A stretch of DNA of 64,000 bases. Source: Rhizobium sp. NXC14 (GTDB lineage Bacteria; Pseudomonadota; Alphaproteobacteria; Rhizobiales; Rhizobiaceae). The stretch is from the NCBI RefSeq assembly GCF_002117485.1, contig NZ_CP021033.1, positions 372,001-436,000 of the forward strand, read 5' to 3'. The notes beneath the pieces are model-generated. The model was given only the letters and a program-made list of their open reading frames with translations, was not told the origin of the DNA and did no database searches. The first letter of the stretch is position 1. The number at the start of each line of letters is the position of its first letter. Shown in pieces: positions 10,771 through 19,448 of this stretch. Position numbers and translations under genes: made by a program.

Positions 10771-10825
10771 GCTTAAGATCTGAGAAGGGCTTCCACGACG
10801 GCGTCGTTGGGGGCCTTTTTCTTTT
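10771..10825 (+). ncRNA. ctRNA (incA-type antisense RNA) between repB and repC
   Basis: Small counter-transcribed RNA expected in all repABC operons, where it represses repC and causes incompatibility. Seen: on the strand opposite to rep, TTGACT (10736-10741), 17 bases, GATTCT (10759-10764), then about 45-50 bases ending in a strong terminator hairpin (10788-10815) and T5. The implied length (about 50 nt) fits known family members. The start point is estimated from the -10 position. The -10 is a weak match, so the promoter is less certain than the RNA's 3' end. Confidence 0.75.
10788..10825 (+). terminator. Intrinsic terminator of the repABC antisense RNA
   Basis: A 12-bp stem (GGCTTCCACGAC with GTCGT-T-GGGGGCC, one bulged T and two G-U pairs) around a GGC loop, followed by TTTTTCTTTT. 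The same hairpin on the opposite strand lies in the repC mRNA leader. Confidence 0.8.
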
Positions 10826-10830
10826 GCGCG

Positions 10831-11832
10831 CTACGCTCCTCTGTGCTTTTTGAACTCCTGGAACAGAACCTGTAGCCGTTCCTGGACAAATTGGTCGAAA
10901 CCGGGCGCAGTCTTGCCGTCGAAGACAAAGGTTGCGCCGGATGCTGTTTTTTTAACGGTCACCGGCACGCCGCTGACCTCGGATTTGACGACTGCCGGCT
11001 TCGATGCCGCGGCCTTTTTCTTTGCCAGAACGAATGCCCGGTGAAACCGCTCGTCGCTCGTCATCTTCCGCGCGTCGTCCGCGGACAACTCCGCGATGAT
11101 CTTCTCGACATCGGCATTTTCGAGCTGCTCGCCGAGTTCCAGCCATCGCCGCCGGCCAATATCAGGCGCAGCACCTATGGCGTTGATGAGCGCCAACGGC
11201 ACCTGCCGTATCACGATCAGCATCCTCGACAGCGCCGCCTTGTCGACGCTCAGCGCCGCCATGATGACGTCGCGGGCAAAGCCGCGTTCCTCGAGCCGCG
11301 ACGCGAAGAGCGCGCGCTCGATATACGAGAGATTGGTGCGGGCGCTGTTTTCCTGGCCTTGGCTGACGACCAGCTGGCCGTCGGTCAGGTCACGGACGAC
11401 CGCGCGGACTCTGATGCCGATCTCTCTCGTGGCTGCCAGGCGGCGATGGCCATAGGCGACCTGATAGCGGCCTTTGGCTTCCGGATGCGGACGCACGAGG
11501 ATCGGGACCTGCTGCCCATGCTCCCGGATCTGTTCGACCAGCTCGGCGAGCTCGCCAGCATCGATCGCCAGGCGATCGCTGACGAAAGACGCGTCGATCA
11601 GGCCGGGATCGAGCTCGACGATCATCTGGCCCGCGGCAAGCTGCCGCTCCAGCTCGCTGGCGCGCTCCATCTTCTCGGTGATGTTGCCGAGTGTCTTGGT
11701 AATGCCGCCGACCGGCCCGCCACTGCGCTCCTGCGGCACGAAGCCGGCAATCGGACGATTTTCGCGCGGCGCGACCGCTTCCGCCCTTGCCGGACTCGGT
11801 GCGGAAAATTCGATCAGGTTCTTGCGCGCCAT
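10831..11832 (-). CDS. repB: RepB, ParB-like plasmid partition protein
   Basis: Centromere-binding partition protein of 333 residues. It begins MARKNLIEFSAPSPA as typical RepB and contains the ParB/Spo0J N-terminal domain: the box VRPHPEAKGRYQVAYGHRRL, GQENSARTNLSYIERALFA, then the helix-turn-helix ALSVDKAALSRMLIVIRQVP. ATG at 11832 is chosen over one at 11880 because GGAAGGAG lies just upstream and the longer form would run back into repA. The start is separated by a single base from the repA stop, so the two are probably translated together. I could not find a convincing parS site nearby. Confidence 0.96.
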   Translation of the reverse strand: MARKNLIEFSAPSPARAEAVAPRENRPIAGFVPQERSGGPVGGITKTLGNITEKMERASELERQLAAGQMIVELDPGLIDASFVSDRLAIDAGELAELVEQIREHGQQVPILVRPHPEAKGRYQVAYGHRRLAATREIGIRVRAVVRDLTDGQLVVSQGQENSARTNLSYIERALFASRLEERGFARDVIMAALSVDKAALSRMLIVIRQVPLALINAIGAAPDIGRRRWLELGEQLENADVEKIIAELSADDARKMTSDERFHRAFVLAKKKAAASKPAVVKSEVSGVPVTVKKTASGATFVFDGKTAPGFDQFVQERLQVLFQEFKKHRGA

Positions 11833-11833
11833 C

Positions 11834-13027
11834 CTATCTCCTTCCCCAGGTGGAGCGAATATGCGCTTCGATCTCACCATTCACGAGGTTCAGCGACTCC
11901 AGCGCCCGATCATAGGTTCCGCGTGTGAATTGCGAGCGCTCGACTTCGTAGAGTGTCTGCTTGGTGACGCCTGCATCGGAAACGGCCGTCGATTTCACCA
12001 TCGCGTTGTGGAGCATGCGATTGCCGAAGATCGCCCGCATGAAGCCGGTCATCTGGCTTTGCGGCCCGTCATTCGGTTCGAACCGCGTCACAAGATAGCG
12101 CATCCAGTCATAGCTGGTGCGCCCGCCGGCCTTCTCGACGACAGACATGAGTTCACTGGTCATCGTCAGGAACTGCGACATCGACATGACGTCGAGCATT
12201 TGCGGATGAACCGTGATCAGCACCGAGGTCGCGGCGCAGAGCGCCGACATTGTCAGGAAGCCGAGCTGCGGCGGGCAGTCGACGACGACGATGTCGTAAA
12301 GGCTCTCAATATCGGTCAGCACCTCGCCGATGCGGGCAAAGAACATCGTCTCGGCCCTACCCGACGTCATGGCCTTCGGTGTCTCGTGCTCGAATTCCAT
12401 CAATTCGAGATTGCCGGGAATGAGATGCAGGTTCGGCGTATAGGTGGCGCGCACGATGTCGGCGATCGGGCGCGGATCGTCATAGCGGATCGCGCCGTAG
12501 ATCGTTTCGCCCACACCGACGTCGAATTCCGGCTGATGGCCGAACAAAGCAGACAGGGACGCCTGCGGGTCGAGGTCAACGGCAAGGACGCGGTAGCCCC
12601 GGAGCGCCATGAATTGCGCGAAGTGGGCCGCGGTCGTGGTCTTGCCCGAGCCGCCCTTGAAATTCATCACGGAGACGATCTGGAGCTTTTCGCCCGGCCT
12701 GCGGGCCGGCACATATTTCGGCGTGCCGTTCCGCTCGTCGAGGACCCGGCGGATCCGGTCCATGTCGGTTGCGCTATAGAGCCGTCGACCGTTTGCCAGC
12801 GGATCCGGACCATGGCCATCAGCGGCCACCTGCCGGAGATAACCTTCGCCGATGCCGATGAAGGCCGCAGCCTCCGCCGGAGAAAATGTCCTGATCGTCT
12901 TCTGCGACAAAGGGGGAAAGATTTTCGCCTGATGCTGCTGAAGTTGATAGGACAACTCCTGCGCATCTGTTGCCAGAAGTGACGGGAGATGCTCTTGATC
13001 GTCTTGGAGAGCGAGCCTCGGCTGCAT
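11834..13027 (-). CDS. repA: RepA, ParA-like partition ATPase and operon repressor
   Basis: ParA-family ATPase of 397 residues. The N-terminal region has a MerR/HTH-like segment (FSPAEAAAFIGIGEGYLRQV) used for autorepression. Then come a deviant Walker A motif (FKGGSGKTTTAAHFA, near residue 124), the Walker A' region VLAVDLDPQAS, and Walker B DIVVVDCPPQLG. It segregates the plasmid together with RepB and represses repABC. It is first in the operon. A GGGAAA ribosome-site-like stretch precedes the ATG at 13027. Two TGCGCA-centred repeats upstream may be its operator. Confidence 0.97.
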   Translation of the reverse strand: MQPRLALQDDQEHLPSLLATDAQELSYQLQQHQAKIFPPLSQKTIRTFSPAEAAAFIGIGEGYLRQVAADGHGPDPLANGRRLYSATDMDRIRRVLDERNGTPKYVPARRPGEKLQIVSVMNFKGGSGKTTTAAHFAQFMALRGYRVLAVDLDPQASLSALFGHQPEFDVGVGETIYGAIRYDDPRPIADIVRATYTPNLHLIPGNLELMEFEHETPKAMTSGRAETMFFARIGEVLTDIESLYDIVVVDCPPQLGFLTMSALCAATSVLITVHPQMLDVMSMSQFLTMTSELMSVVEKAGGRTSYDWMRYLVTRFEPNDGPQSQMTGFMRAIFGNRMLHNAMVKSTAVSDAGVTKQTLYEVERSQFTRGTYDRALESLNLVNGEIEAHIRSTWGRR

Positions 13028-13544
13028 ATTGGTTTTCCCAAATATCTGCGCAATTTTGAACGAAAGCGCCTCAGTTGCGCAGTTACTATATGCCGCGATT
13101 CGTGGCTGGATTACAAACGCTTAACCAAAACACCCATCAGAGCCAGTAAAACGGGCTCCGAAACCTTGAGGTTTGGCGGATTGGACGGCGGTGATTGGCA
13201 CCGCCCGCGATGCCGACGGGCAAGGCCTCCATTCTCGTTATGATCTGGAATTCATTGCGTTTTTGCGGCACGCTCCCGCGGCACAGACAGGCTCAAGGTA
13301 ACCGTAGCCGTTCATCCTTCAGGTTTTGTTGCCGTTGATCAGCACGACACATCAAAGCGTCGTGCGGTTCGAGAATGCGTGGGCTTTCCGTCTTGCTGTT
13401 CGTACGGCAAACCGGCAATTTCACCGCGGCGATGGGCGATCGCTTTCGTCCAAATAGCGTCGGCCAACGCCACCTTTCGGCGGTATACCGATGGTCATGA
13501 CACTATGTCCTTGATGAGCAGCCGACAATCCGCTTGGCTGCTTC
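13028..13544. other. repA upstream region without genes
   Basis: A 517-base stretch between repA and the convergently placed sugar permease operon end. No convincing coding frame was found. It must hold the repABC promoter: on the minus strand TATAGT (13084-13089) is a possible -10, but no good -35 sits at the right distance. Two TGCGCA-centred sites lie at 13047-13052 and 13076-13081. An inverted repeat GCAGCC/GGCTGC (13518-13541) just after the permease stop lacks a T-tract. Confidence 0.6.
13047..13081. promoter_or_regulatory. Paired TGCGCA sites upstream of repA
   Basis: Two hexamer palindromes TGCGCA, 29 bases centre to centre, in related contexts (ATCTGCGCAATT and AGTTGCGCAGTT), lie 20-54 bases upstream of the repA start. 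In this position they could be the RepA/RepB autoregulatory operator. The match is by position and repetition only. Confidence 0.35.
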
Positions 13545-14594
13545 TTAGTCCCGGTTAGCAACCACCGGCAGGCTTCCTTCGTTTGGAAGACGGGATTCAG
13601 TCTGCCGTGCGGCGGAGACGAGGCGTCGCTTTGCGCGGATCGAATGCCATTGTTGGTCGATCAGGACGCCGATGAGAATCACACCACCCATGACGGCGAA
13701 GTTCAGCGACGAGGGAATGCCGAGCAGGTTCACAAGGTTTTGCAACTCCTGCAGTAGGACGGTACCCAGCACGACCCCGACGATCGATCCCTCACCGCCA
13801 CGGAGTGAAAAGCCGCCGAGCACGGCGGCGGCAATCGCGTAAAGCTCGTAGAACTGGCCATGGCTCGCCGGCGAGATCGAGCGCGTATACATGGCGAAAT
13901 AGATCGCCGAAAGCGCCGTAAGCAGTCCGCAGATGACATAGGCCGTCATCATCAAACGGTCGGTCCGGATACCTGAATAGCGAGCAGCCTCTTCGTTCTT
14001 TCCAATCGCGTAAAGATAACGTCCGAAGACAGAGCGATGAAGCACCAGCCACATGGCTACGGCAATGACGACCATGGCAATGAAGGTGCTCGGAATGCCA
14101 TAGAACCGCCCCGCGGTCAGAAACTCAAGCTGCGGAAAATTCTGACCGAAGGCAAATCCCGCCGTTCCGTCGGCCGTATAGAAGCGCGCCGCCCCGCGAT
14201 AGATCAGGAGACCGCAGAGGGTGACGACGAAGGGCTGCAAGTTGAGCCGGGTGATGAGCCAACCGTGGACGGCGCCTATGACTGCGCCGAGCAAGAGAAT
14301 GAGCGGTAACGCCAACGTCCAGGGCATATCTTGAACGGCAATGAAATCGACGAACAGTACGCCCAGAAGCGCTACGAGCGAGCCCACCGAAAGCTCGATA
14401 CCGCCCGTAATAATGACAAAAGCTTGCCCCATCGACAGGATCCCGAACAGGCCGATCAGGTTGGCGGTGTTCGCAAGGTTGATCGGCAGCAAGAAGCGCG
14501 GGTTGATGATGGCGACGACGACGCCGACAACGATGATCAAAAGCAGCAGTCCAAGATCTTTCTTGATCATTCGAGACCCATCCCCGATACCCAT
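13545..14594 (-). CDS. Sugar ABC transporter permease (RbsC family)
   Basis: Ribose/xylose-type inner-membrane permease of 349 residues (341 if it starts at the second ATG, 14570, where the hydrophobic domain begins with MIKKDLGLLLLIIVVGVVVA). There are eight or more membrane segments with family-typical GIELSVGSLVALLGVLF, TLCGLLIYRGAAR and YAIAAAVLGGFSLRGGEGSI. It is the third gene of an ATPase-permease system and ends 0.5 kb from repA. The substrate is unknown: no catabolic enzyme accompanies the transporter. Confidence 0.93.
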   Translation of the reverse strand: MGIGDGSRMIKKDLGLLLLIIVVGVVVAIINPRFLLPINLANTANLIGLFGILSMGQAFVIITGGIELSVGSLVALLGVLFVDFIAVQDMPWTLALPLILLLGAVIGAVHGWLITRLNLQPFVVTLCGLLIYRGAARFYTADGTAGFAFGQNFPQLEFLTAGRFYGIPSTFIAMVVIAVAMWLVLHRSVFGRYLYAIGKNEEAARYSGIRTDRLMMTAYVICGLLTALSAIYFAMYTRSISPASHGQFYELYAIAAAVLGGFSLRGGEGSIVGVVLGTVLLQELQNLVNLLGIPSSLNFAVMGGVILIGVLIDQQWHSIRAKRRLVSAARQTESRLPNEGSLPVVANRD

Positions 14595-14608
14595 AATGGC
14601 CGCAGCCG

Positions 14609-16150
14609 CTATTTTACGCTTTTGCCGACAGCAAGCAAAAGGACGCTTTCCTGACTGAATTCGTCCTCTTCGAGAATGCCGGCGATCTGGCCCTCGTGCA
14701 TGACGGCGATGCGGTCAGAAACGCCAATCACCTCTTCCATGTCGCTGGAGATCATCAGGATCGCGACACCGGCATCGGCAAGCGCTCGCATCAGGCCGTA
14801 GATTTCATTCTTCGCGCCGATATCGATGCCGCGTGTCGGCTCATCGAAGATCATTACCCTCGGACTCATCGACAACCATTTAGCCAGAACCACCTTCTGC
14901 TGGTTGCCACCGGACAGAGTGCCGGTTCGCGTCGAAACGGAGGGCGCTTTGATACCGAGACGAACACGCTGCTTTTCAGCGGCCTCGATCTCCCGTTCAG
15001 CGGAGACCATGAAGCGACTTGAAATCCTGGGAAGATCGGCAAGGGTGATGTTCTGGGCGATCGGAAGATCAAGAAGAATGCCATTGCGCTTGCGATCCTC
15101 CGGCACCAGAAAGATGCCGCGGGCGACAGCGTCCCGAGCAGAACCGATCGCAATTTGGCGTCCGTCCTGCAGAATGGCTCCCCCGTAACTCCGGTCGATG
15201 CCGAAGAGTACCCTTGCAAGCTCGGTGCGGCCAGATCCGACGAGGCCTGCAAGCCCCAGGATTTCTCCGTACCTGATTTCCAGGTCAACGGGGCGGCTGG
15301 GATAGGCCTCGGTGCGCACACCATTTACCTTCAATGCGACCGGGCCTGGCGAACGCTGCGGTTTTGCCGTCCGGGCCGCGAGCAACCGGCCGATCATCAG
15401 CTTGACCATCTGATCATGGCCAATGTCCTTCTTGGCGAGCGTACCGACGAGCGTGCCATCGCGCAATACGACTACCCGGTCCGCTACGCGCTCAACCTCG
15501 TGGAGACGGTGCGAGATGAAGATCACACTGATACCATCCGCTTTCAGCGATTTGATGATGTTCAGGAGCCGCTCGGTTTCGGCCAGGGGCAGGCTGGACG
15601 TGGGTTCGTCGAAGATGACAAGCCTGGCCTTGATCGACAGTGCCTTGGCGATTTCCACCATCTGCTGTTCGGCGAGGGAAAGCGCCGCAACGGGTGTATC
15701 GGCGGAAAAATGTGCCCCTACACGCTTCAAGAGCGGGGTCACCATCTCGCGAAGCCGAGCGCGATCGACAAACTTGAAAGGTCCCGCTTTCAACGGCTCA
15801 CGGCCCAGGAAGATATTGGCGGCGACGTCGAGATTGTCAAAAAGGTTGAGTTCTTGATGCACAAAAGCGATGCCGGATGCGATGCTCGTCTCCACGGTGA
15901 GGTGGCGAAGCTCTGCGCCATCGAGCAGGATCGTGCCCCGATCCGGAGCGATCACGCCGCCAAGAATATTCATCAGCGTCGATTTTCCGGCCCCGTTCTC
16001 GCCGACCAAGCCGATGACCTCTCCCGGCACGATGTCGAGCGACAACCCGTCAAGCGCCACGACGCCTGGAAAAGTCTTGCCAACGCCGGAAAGCGAAAGG
16101 AACGGCGTTGCAGGCGCGTCCGGTGACGGGATGTCTGAGCTATGATTCAT
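14609..16150 (-). CDS. Sugar ABC transporter ATPase, double domain (RbsA family)
   Basis: Tandem-ATPase subunit of 513 residues. Domain 1: Walker A GLVGENGAGKSTLMN, signature LSLAEQQMVEIAKAL, Walker B RLVIFDEPTSSL. Domain 2: a degenerate Walker A (GLAGLVGSGRTELARVLFG) as usual for this family, signature LSGGNQQKVVLAKWL, and Walker B MIFDEPTRGIDIGAKNEIY. It energises the RbsC-type permease 14 bases downstream. It is preceded by a GC-rich stem-loop (16191-16215) that separates it from the binding-protein gene. Confidence 0.95.
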   Translation of the reverse strand: MNHSSDIPSPDAPATPFLSLSGVGKTFPGVVALDGLSLDIVPGEVIGLVGENGAGKSTLMNILGGVIAPDRGTILLDGAELRHLTVETSIASGIAFVHQELNLFDNLDVAANIFLGREPLKAGPFKFVDRARLREMVTPLLKRVGAHFSADTPVAALSLAEQQMVEIAKALSIKARLVIFDEPTSSLPLAETERLLNIIKSLKADGISVIFISHRLHEVERVADRVVVLRDGTLVGTLAKKDIGHDQMVKLMIGRLLAARTAKPQRSPGPVALKVNGVRTEAYPSRPVDLEIRYGEILGLAGLVGSGRTELARVLFGIDRSYGGAILQDGRQIAIGSARDAVARGIFLVPEDRKRNGILLDLPIAQNITLADLPRISSRFMVSAEREIEAAEKQRVRLGIKAPSVSTRTGTLSGGNQQKVVLAKWLSMSPRVMIFDEPTRGIDIGAKNEIYGLMRALADAGVAILMISSDMEEVIGVSDRIAVMHEGQIAGILEEDEFSQESVLLLAVGKSVK

Positions 16151-16190
16151 TGCCTGTCCATGACTGCGGGTGCTGCGGCAAGAAACATTT

Positions 16191-16215
16191 CGCGGCGGGG
16201 AGTACCCCCGCCGCG
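16191..16215 (-). repeat. Strong stem-loop between binding-protein and ATPase genes
   Basis: A 10-bp perfect all-GC stem CGCGGCGGGG/CCCCGCCGCG with loop AGTAC, 9 bases after the binding-protein stop. On the transcribed strand it is followed by AAATGTTTC rather than a T-run. It is probably an mRNA 3'-end stabiliser or partial terminator giving more binding protein than membrane subunits. Confidence 0.65.
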
Positions 16216-16223
16216 AGAGGGAA

Positions 16224-17186
16224 TTACTTTCCAGCCATGGCCTTCAGGTTAGCGGCATATTTATCGACGTCATCCTTGCCGATGATCACTGTCGGAATGA
16301 TGATCAAGCCGTTGCTGGGAATACCGGACTTGTCGCCCTTGAGGTAGGCGGCCATCAGCTTCATCCCCTGATAAGCCCATTCGAATGGCTGCTGCACGAC
16401 GGTTGCCGCGACCGTGCCTTCTTTGACGCCTCCGAGCGTGATCGGATCGTCGTCAAAGCCGACGACAGTGATCTGACCAAGCTTTCCGGCGTCGCGCAGC
16501 GCCTCATAGATGCGTGGCGTGTTATAAGAGTAGAAGCCGACCATGCAGGTCACGTCCGGGCTGGCCACCAGAGCATCCTCGACATTCTTTTTTGCGCGTG
16601 TCTGGTCGATATCGTCGCCGCGCACATCTGTCAGCTCGATCTTCGTGCCCTTAAGTCCGTCCTTCATACCCTGAATGCGTTCCTTGGCGTTATCGGCGCC
16701 GAGGAGCCCGACAAAACCGATGCACTTGCCGCCATCCGGCATTGCCTTCTTCGCGATTTCGGCTGCCTGCAGACCTGCGTCGATATTGGATGAGCCGATA
16801 TAAGCGACGCGGTTGGTCTGCGGCGCGTCGCTGTCGGTCGTGAAGAGAGCTGTTTGTGAGCCGATCTTGTTCAAGCCCTCGGTCTGGGTCTTGGGGTCGA
16901 CTGCGGAAACCATGATCCCCTTGACGCCAGCACTGACAAGGTCTTCCATCAGGCGCTGCTGGATGGCTACCGATGCCTGTTCAGGGTACTTGAGCTCCAG
17001 TTGGTAGTCAGGCAATTCGGCCTGGGCTTTCTTCACGCCTGCTTCCGCGGCTTTCCAGAAGTCAGACGCTCCGTTGACAACGAAAGCAAGGGTCGGCTTA
17101 TCGGCGGCATAAGATGCTGCAAGTGGCGCCGCGCTCACTATCAGCCCGGCAAGGAACAAGGCTGCATTCCATTTCAGCTGTTTCAT
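16224..17186 (-). CDS. Periplasmic sugar-binding protein (RbsB family)
   Basis: Type I periplasmic binding protein (Peripla_BP_4) of 320 residues. The signal peptide runs through LFLAGLIVSAAPLAASYA, and the mature part starts ADKPTLAFVVNGASDFWKAA. Conserved ligand-domain segments include KGIMVSAVDPKTQTEGLNKI, FTTDSDAPQTNRVAYIGSSN and VVGFDDDPITLGGVKEG. It is first in the three-gene transport operon, divergent from a LacI regulator. The ligand is probably a monosaccharide or polyol, but nothing here identifies it. Confidence 0.93.
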   Translation of the reverse strand: MKQLKWNAALFLAGLIVSAAPLAASYAADKPTLAFVVNGASDFWKAAEAGVKKAQAELPDYQLELKYPEQASVAIQQRLMEDLVSAGVKGIMVSAVDPKTQTEGLNKIGSQTALFTTDSDAPQTNRVAYIGSSNIDAGLQAAEIAKKAMPDGGKCIGFVGLLGADNAKERIQGMKDGLKGTKIELTDVRGDDIDQTRAKKNVEDALVASPDVTCMVGFYSYNTPRIYEALRDAGKLGQITVVGFDDDPITLGGVKEGTVAATVVQQPFEWAYQGMKLMAAYLKGDKSGIPSNGLIIIPTVIIGKDDVDKYAANLKAMAGK

Positions 17187-17510
17187 GGCATACCTCCCGA
17201 GGGCCGCGGTCGCGCAGGCCCGTTTGCGATATACGGCCGGCCAAATGCGCGCCCCCTCCTAGGGCCGTCGCAGAGCGACTAGGCATTGTTTCCGATCGCC
17301 CCCTGACGGTATACAAGAATCTTAATTAGTAAATAGTATTATCAATGCGCATCAAAACATTTCATCCGGGAAGGGTTCGAATGAAGTTTTCCGCCAATGA
17401 CGACCAAGAATTTCAACCCCTAACGTGATTGCCATCACTTTCGGACAAGTGCTAATATTTATTATCAAAAAAATGCCTGTTACACTCAGAATCGGAGAGC
17501 GTTCCCGCGA
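17187..17510. promoter_or_regulatory. Divergent control region of the RbsB-type transporter and LacI gene
   Basis: A 324-base AT-rich intergenic region. It holds GTGATTGCCATCAC (17425-17438), which has the GTGA-N6-TCAC layout of CRP/FNR-type sites, and the inverted repeat TAATA-TT-TATTA (17453-17464), 46 bases before the regulator start, a possible autoregulatory operator. A second AT-rich tract (17320-17345) lies nearer the transporter. No site can be tied firmly to a protein. Confidence 0.5.
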
Positions 17511-18614
17511 ATGCGTAAGCCCAGGACCCCAAAGAAGCCTGCAATAGAAAAGCCGGCCCGCGTGACGATGATGGACATAGCCGCGGCGGCCGGCTGCTCA
17601 CAGGCGGCTGTTTCCTTCGTGCTCAACGACACGCCCGGCACCCGCATCTCACAGCAGACTCGCGACCGCGTATTGGAGGCGGCGCGCGCCCTAGGCTACA
17701 TGGGGACAAGCTATACCATGAAGGCCTCTTATTCGGGCCTGGACAACGTGGTCGGTTTCGCCGTGGATCAGCTCGCTACCAGCCCGGAAGCAATTGTGGC
17801 GATTGAGGGCGCCCGCCAAGCCTCTTGGAACACGGGCAACGTGTTGTTGGTTACCCAGACGCTGGGTGATCCCGTCATGGAGCCAAAAGCAATCAGGGCC
17901 CTGACGAACGGGGGCATATCCGCACTCATATATATGACAATCTATACCAGAGAGGTCCAACTCCCCTCTTATGTCTGTGAACTCAACATCCCGACGGTAT
18001 TGTTGAACTGCTACACGGCGGATCATGCCTTTCCAGCCGTAGTGCCAAGTGAAATCGCCGGAGGCCAGAGCTCCACCCGGCATCTGATCACGCACGGCCA
18101 CCATCGCATCGGAACGATCACCGGCGAGATTTGGATGCAGGCTGCGCAAGACCGGCTGACGGGATACCGCCGTGCGCTTGCGACCGCGGATATACCCTTC
18201 GATCCGGAATTAGTCATTGAAGGCGACTGGTCGGCCGGTGCCGGCTATGCCGCTACGATGAAATTGCTTGCGTTGAAAGAACCGCCGACCGCGATCTTCT
18301 GCCAGAACGACCGCACTGCCGTGGGATGCTACGAAGCGCTTAAAGATGCCGGGCTGCGCATACCCCAGGACATGTCGGTCGTCGGTTATGACGACGAAGA
18401 AATTTCGCGACACCTCGTACCGGCACTGACCACTTCGGTCCTTCCCCACCTCGCCATGGGTCAGTGGGCAATTGAACATCTCAACCTGCAGACCATGCGT
18501 GGCAAGCGCTATCCAATTACGAAGCTGGAATGCTCTTTGGTCAATCGTCATTCCGTCGCTGCGCCGAGGACCAAGGCCCGGCATATCTTCGATGGCGCGC
18601 ATGGGCCGCGATAG
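17511..18614 (+). CDS. LacI-family transcriptional regulator
   Basis: LacI/GalR regulator of 367 residues, slightly longer than usual because of a basic N-terminal extension (MRKPRTPKKPAIEKPA) before the helix-turn-helix VTMMDIAAAAGCSQAAVSFV. The sensor domain follows (VVGFAVDQLATSPE, VGYDDEEISRHLVPALT). It is divergent from the RbsB-type transport operon and is therefore its likely regulator. The presence of VSFVL rather than VSRAL in the recognition helix suggests an operator unlike that of ThuR. The inducer is unknown. Confidence 0.92.
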   Translation: MRKPRTPKKPAIEKPARVTMMDIAAAAGCSQAAVSFVLNDTPGTRISQQTRDRVLEAARALGYMGTSYTMKASYSGLDNVVGFAVDQLATSPEAIVAIEGARQASWNTGNVLLVTQTLGDPVMEPKAIRALTNGGISALIYMTIYTREVQLPSYVCELNIPTVLLNCYTADHAFPAVVPSEIAGGQSSTRHLITHGHHRIGTITGEIWMQAAQDRLTGYRRALATADIPFDPELVIEGDWSAGAGYAATMKLLALKEPPTAIFCQNDRTAVGCYEALKDAGLRIPQDMSVVGYDDEEISRHLVPALTTSVLPHLAMGQWAIEHLNLQTMRGKRYPITKLECSLVNRHSVAAPRTKARHIFDGAHGPR

Positions 18615-18813
18615 ACTGGAGGGTCGAGCCGGCGCAGCACTGCACGGATGGAGCATGATCCCGCGTCTGGGTCTGCATCATTCTCTAGTTATTCAATAGG
18701 CTTCATCCTTTGGTGCGAAGACCAAACCGGCCGACAGTGTTGGAGCCGTCGCAAAAGCTTGAGCCGCCGCTGCAGGAGATTTGTTGAAATCTGCCGTCAC
18801 GCAGGTCTTCGCC

Positions 18814-19218
18814 TCACGAACTGGGCGCTATCAATTTCAACGAGGGGAAATAGCTGCGATAGCGGCCGCCATCTCGCGTCAGGAGCGGCAGCTGCTGCAC
18901 GGCGGCATGAGCGCCGATGAAGAAATCGGCAAGCACGCCGGTACGCGTACCGCCTGCTTTGCGATATTGCGTGAAAACCTTGCCGGCGAGAAACAAAGCG
19001 GATCTCGGCATCGGCGTCATCTCGAGGACGGCCTGTTCAACAAAGGCCTCCAGCGCCTCGATCCTGTCGTATCGAACCGCAAGTTCGGCATAGACTACAT
19101 CGTTAATGAGGAGGGGGCCCTCGATACTCGCGGCTTCCAGCTGCGCAATAGACCAGTCCGACCATTCCGGGTCGTCGGTTACGAGGTCTAGGAGCACATT
19201 GGTATCAACAAGGGTCAC
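18814..19218 (-). CDS. vapC: VapC-type PIN-domain toxin
   Basis: PIN-domain ribonuclease of 134 residues. The four acidic residues of the active site are present in order: VDTNVLLD, YAELAV, ADFFIGAHA and LTRDGGRY. VapC toxins cleave tRNA or rRNA and are held inactive by the cognate antitoxin. The start overlaps the antitoxin stop by 4 bases, the standard arrangement. Its position between the rep region and accessory genes fits a plasmid-stability role. Confidence 0.9.
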   Translation of the reverse strand: MTLVDTNVLLDLVTDDPEWSDWSIAQLEAASIEGPLLINDVVYAELAVRYDRIEALEAFVEQAVLEMTPMPRSALFLAGKVFTQYRKAGGTRTGVLADFFIGAHAAVQQLPLLTRDGGRYRSYFPSLKLIAPSS

Positions 19219-19448
19219 GTTTCGCCGCGCGTTAAAGCCATGATAGCGTCGGTATCGAGGCCCTTGCCGGCATGGCCGCGCAGTTTCTCAAAGCGGCTCG
19301 CCGGCCGCTTCTTGTCGGCGCGCGTCAGAACCACACTGCCGTCGGCAGCACGATGAAAATCGACCTGGCTGCCAGGAACGATGCCGAGCATGTCCCGTAC
19401 AGGCTTCGGAATGGTCACCTGCCCTTTCGCAGTAACGGTGGTGGTCAT
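19215..19448 (-). CDS. vapB: VapB-type antitoxin, AbrB/MazE swapped-hairpin domain
   Basis: Small antitoxin of 77 residues. The N-terminal AbrB-like DNA-binding domain TVTAKGQVTIPKPVRDMLGI is the classic form. A C-terminal tail (ASRFEKLRGHAGKGLDTDAI) would wrap the toxin. ATG at 19448 is chosen because the domain begins at once; an in-frame codon at 19475 adds nine residues. It binds and represses its own promoter with the toxin in known systems. It overlaps vapC by 4 bases. Confidence 0.88.
   Translation of the reverse strand: MTTTVTAKGQVTIPKPVRDMLGIVPGSQVDFHRAADGSVVLTRADKKRPASRFEKLRGHAGKGLDTDAIMALTRGET

Noticed and set aside
11185..11205. GTTGATGAGCGCCAAC as a parS site in repB
   Set aside because: Only the outer four base pairs and one inner pair are symmetric, and the central GC expected for rhizobial parS is missing.
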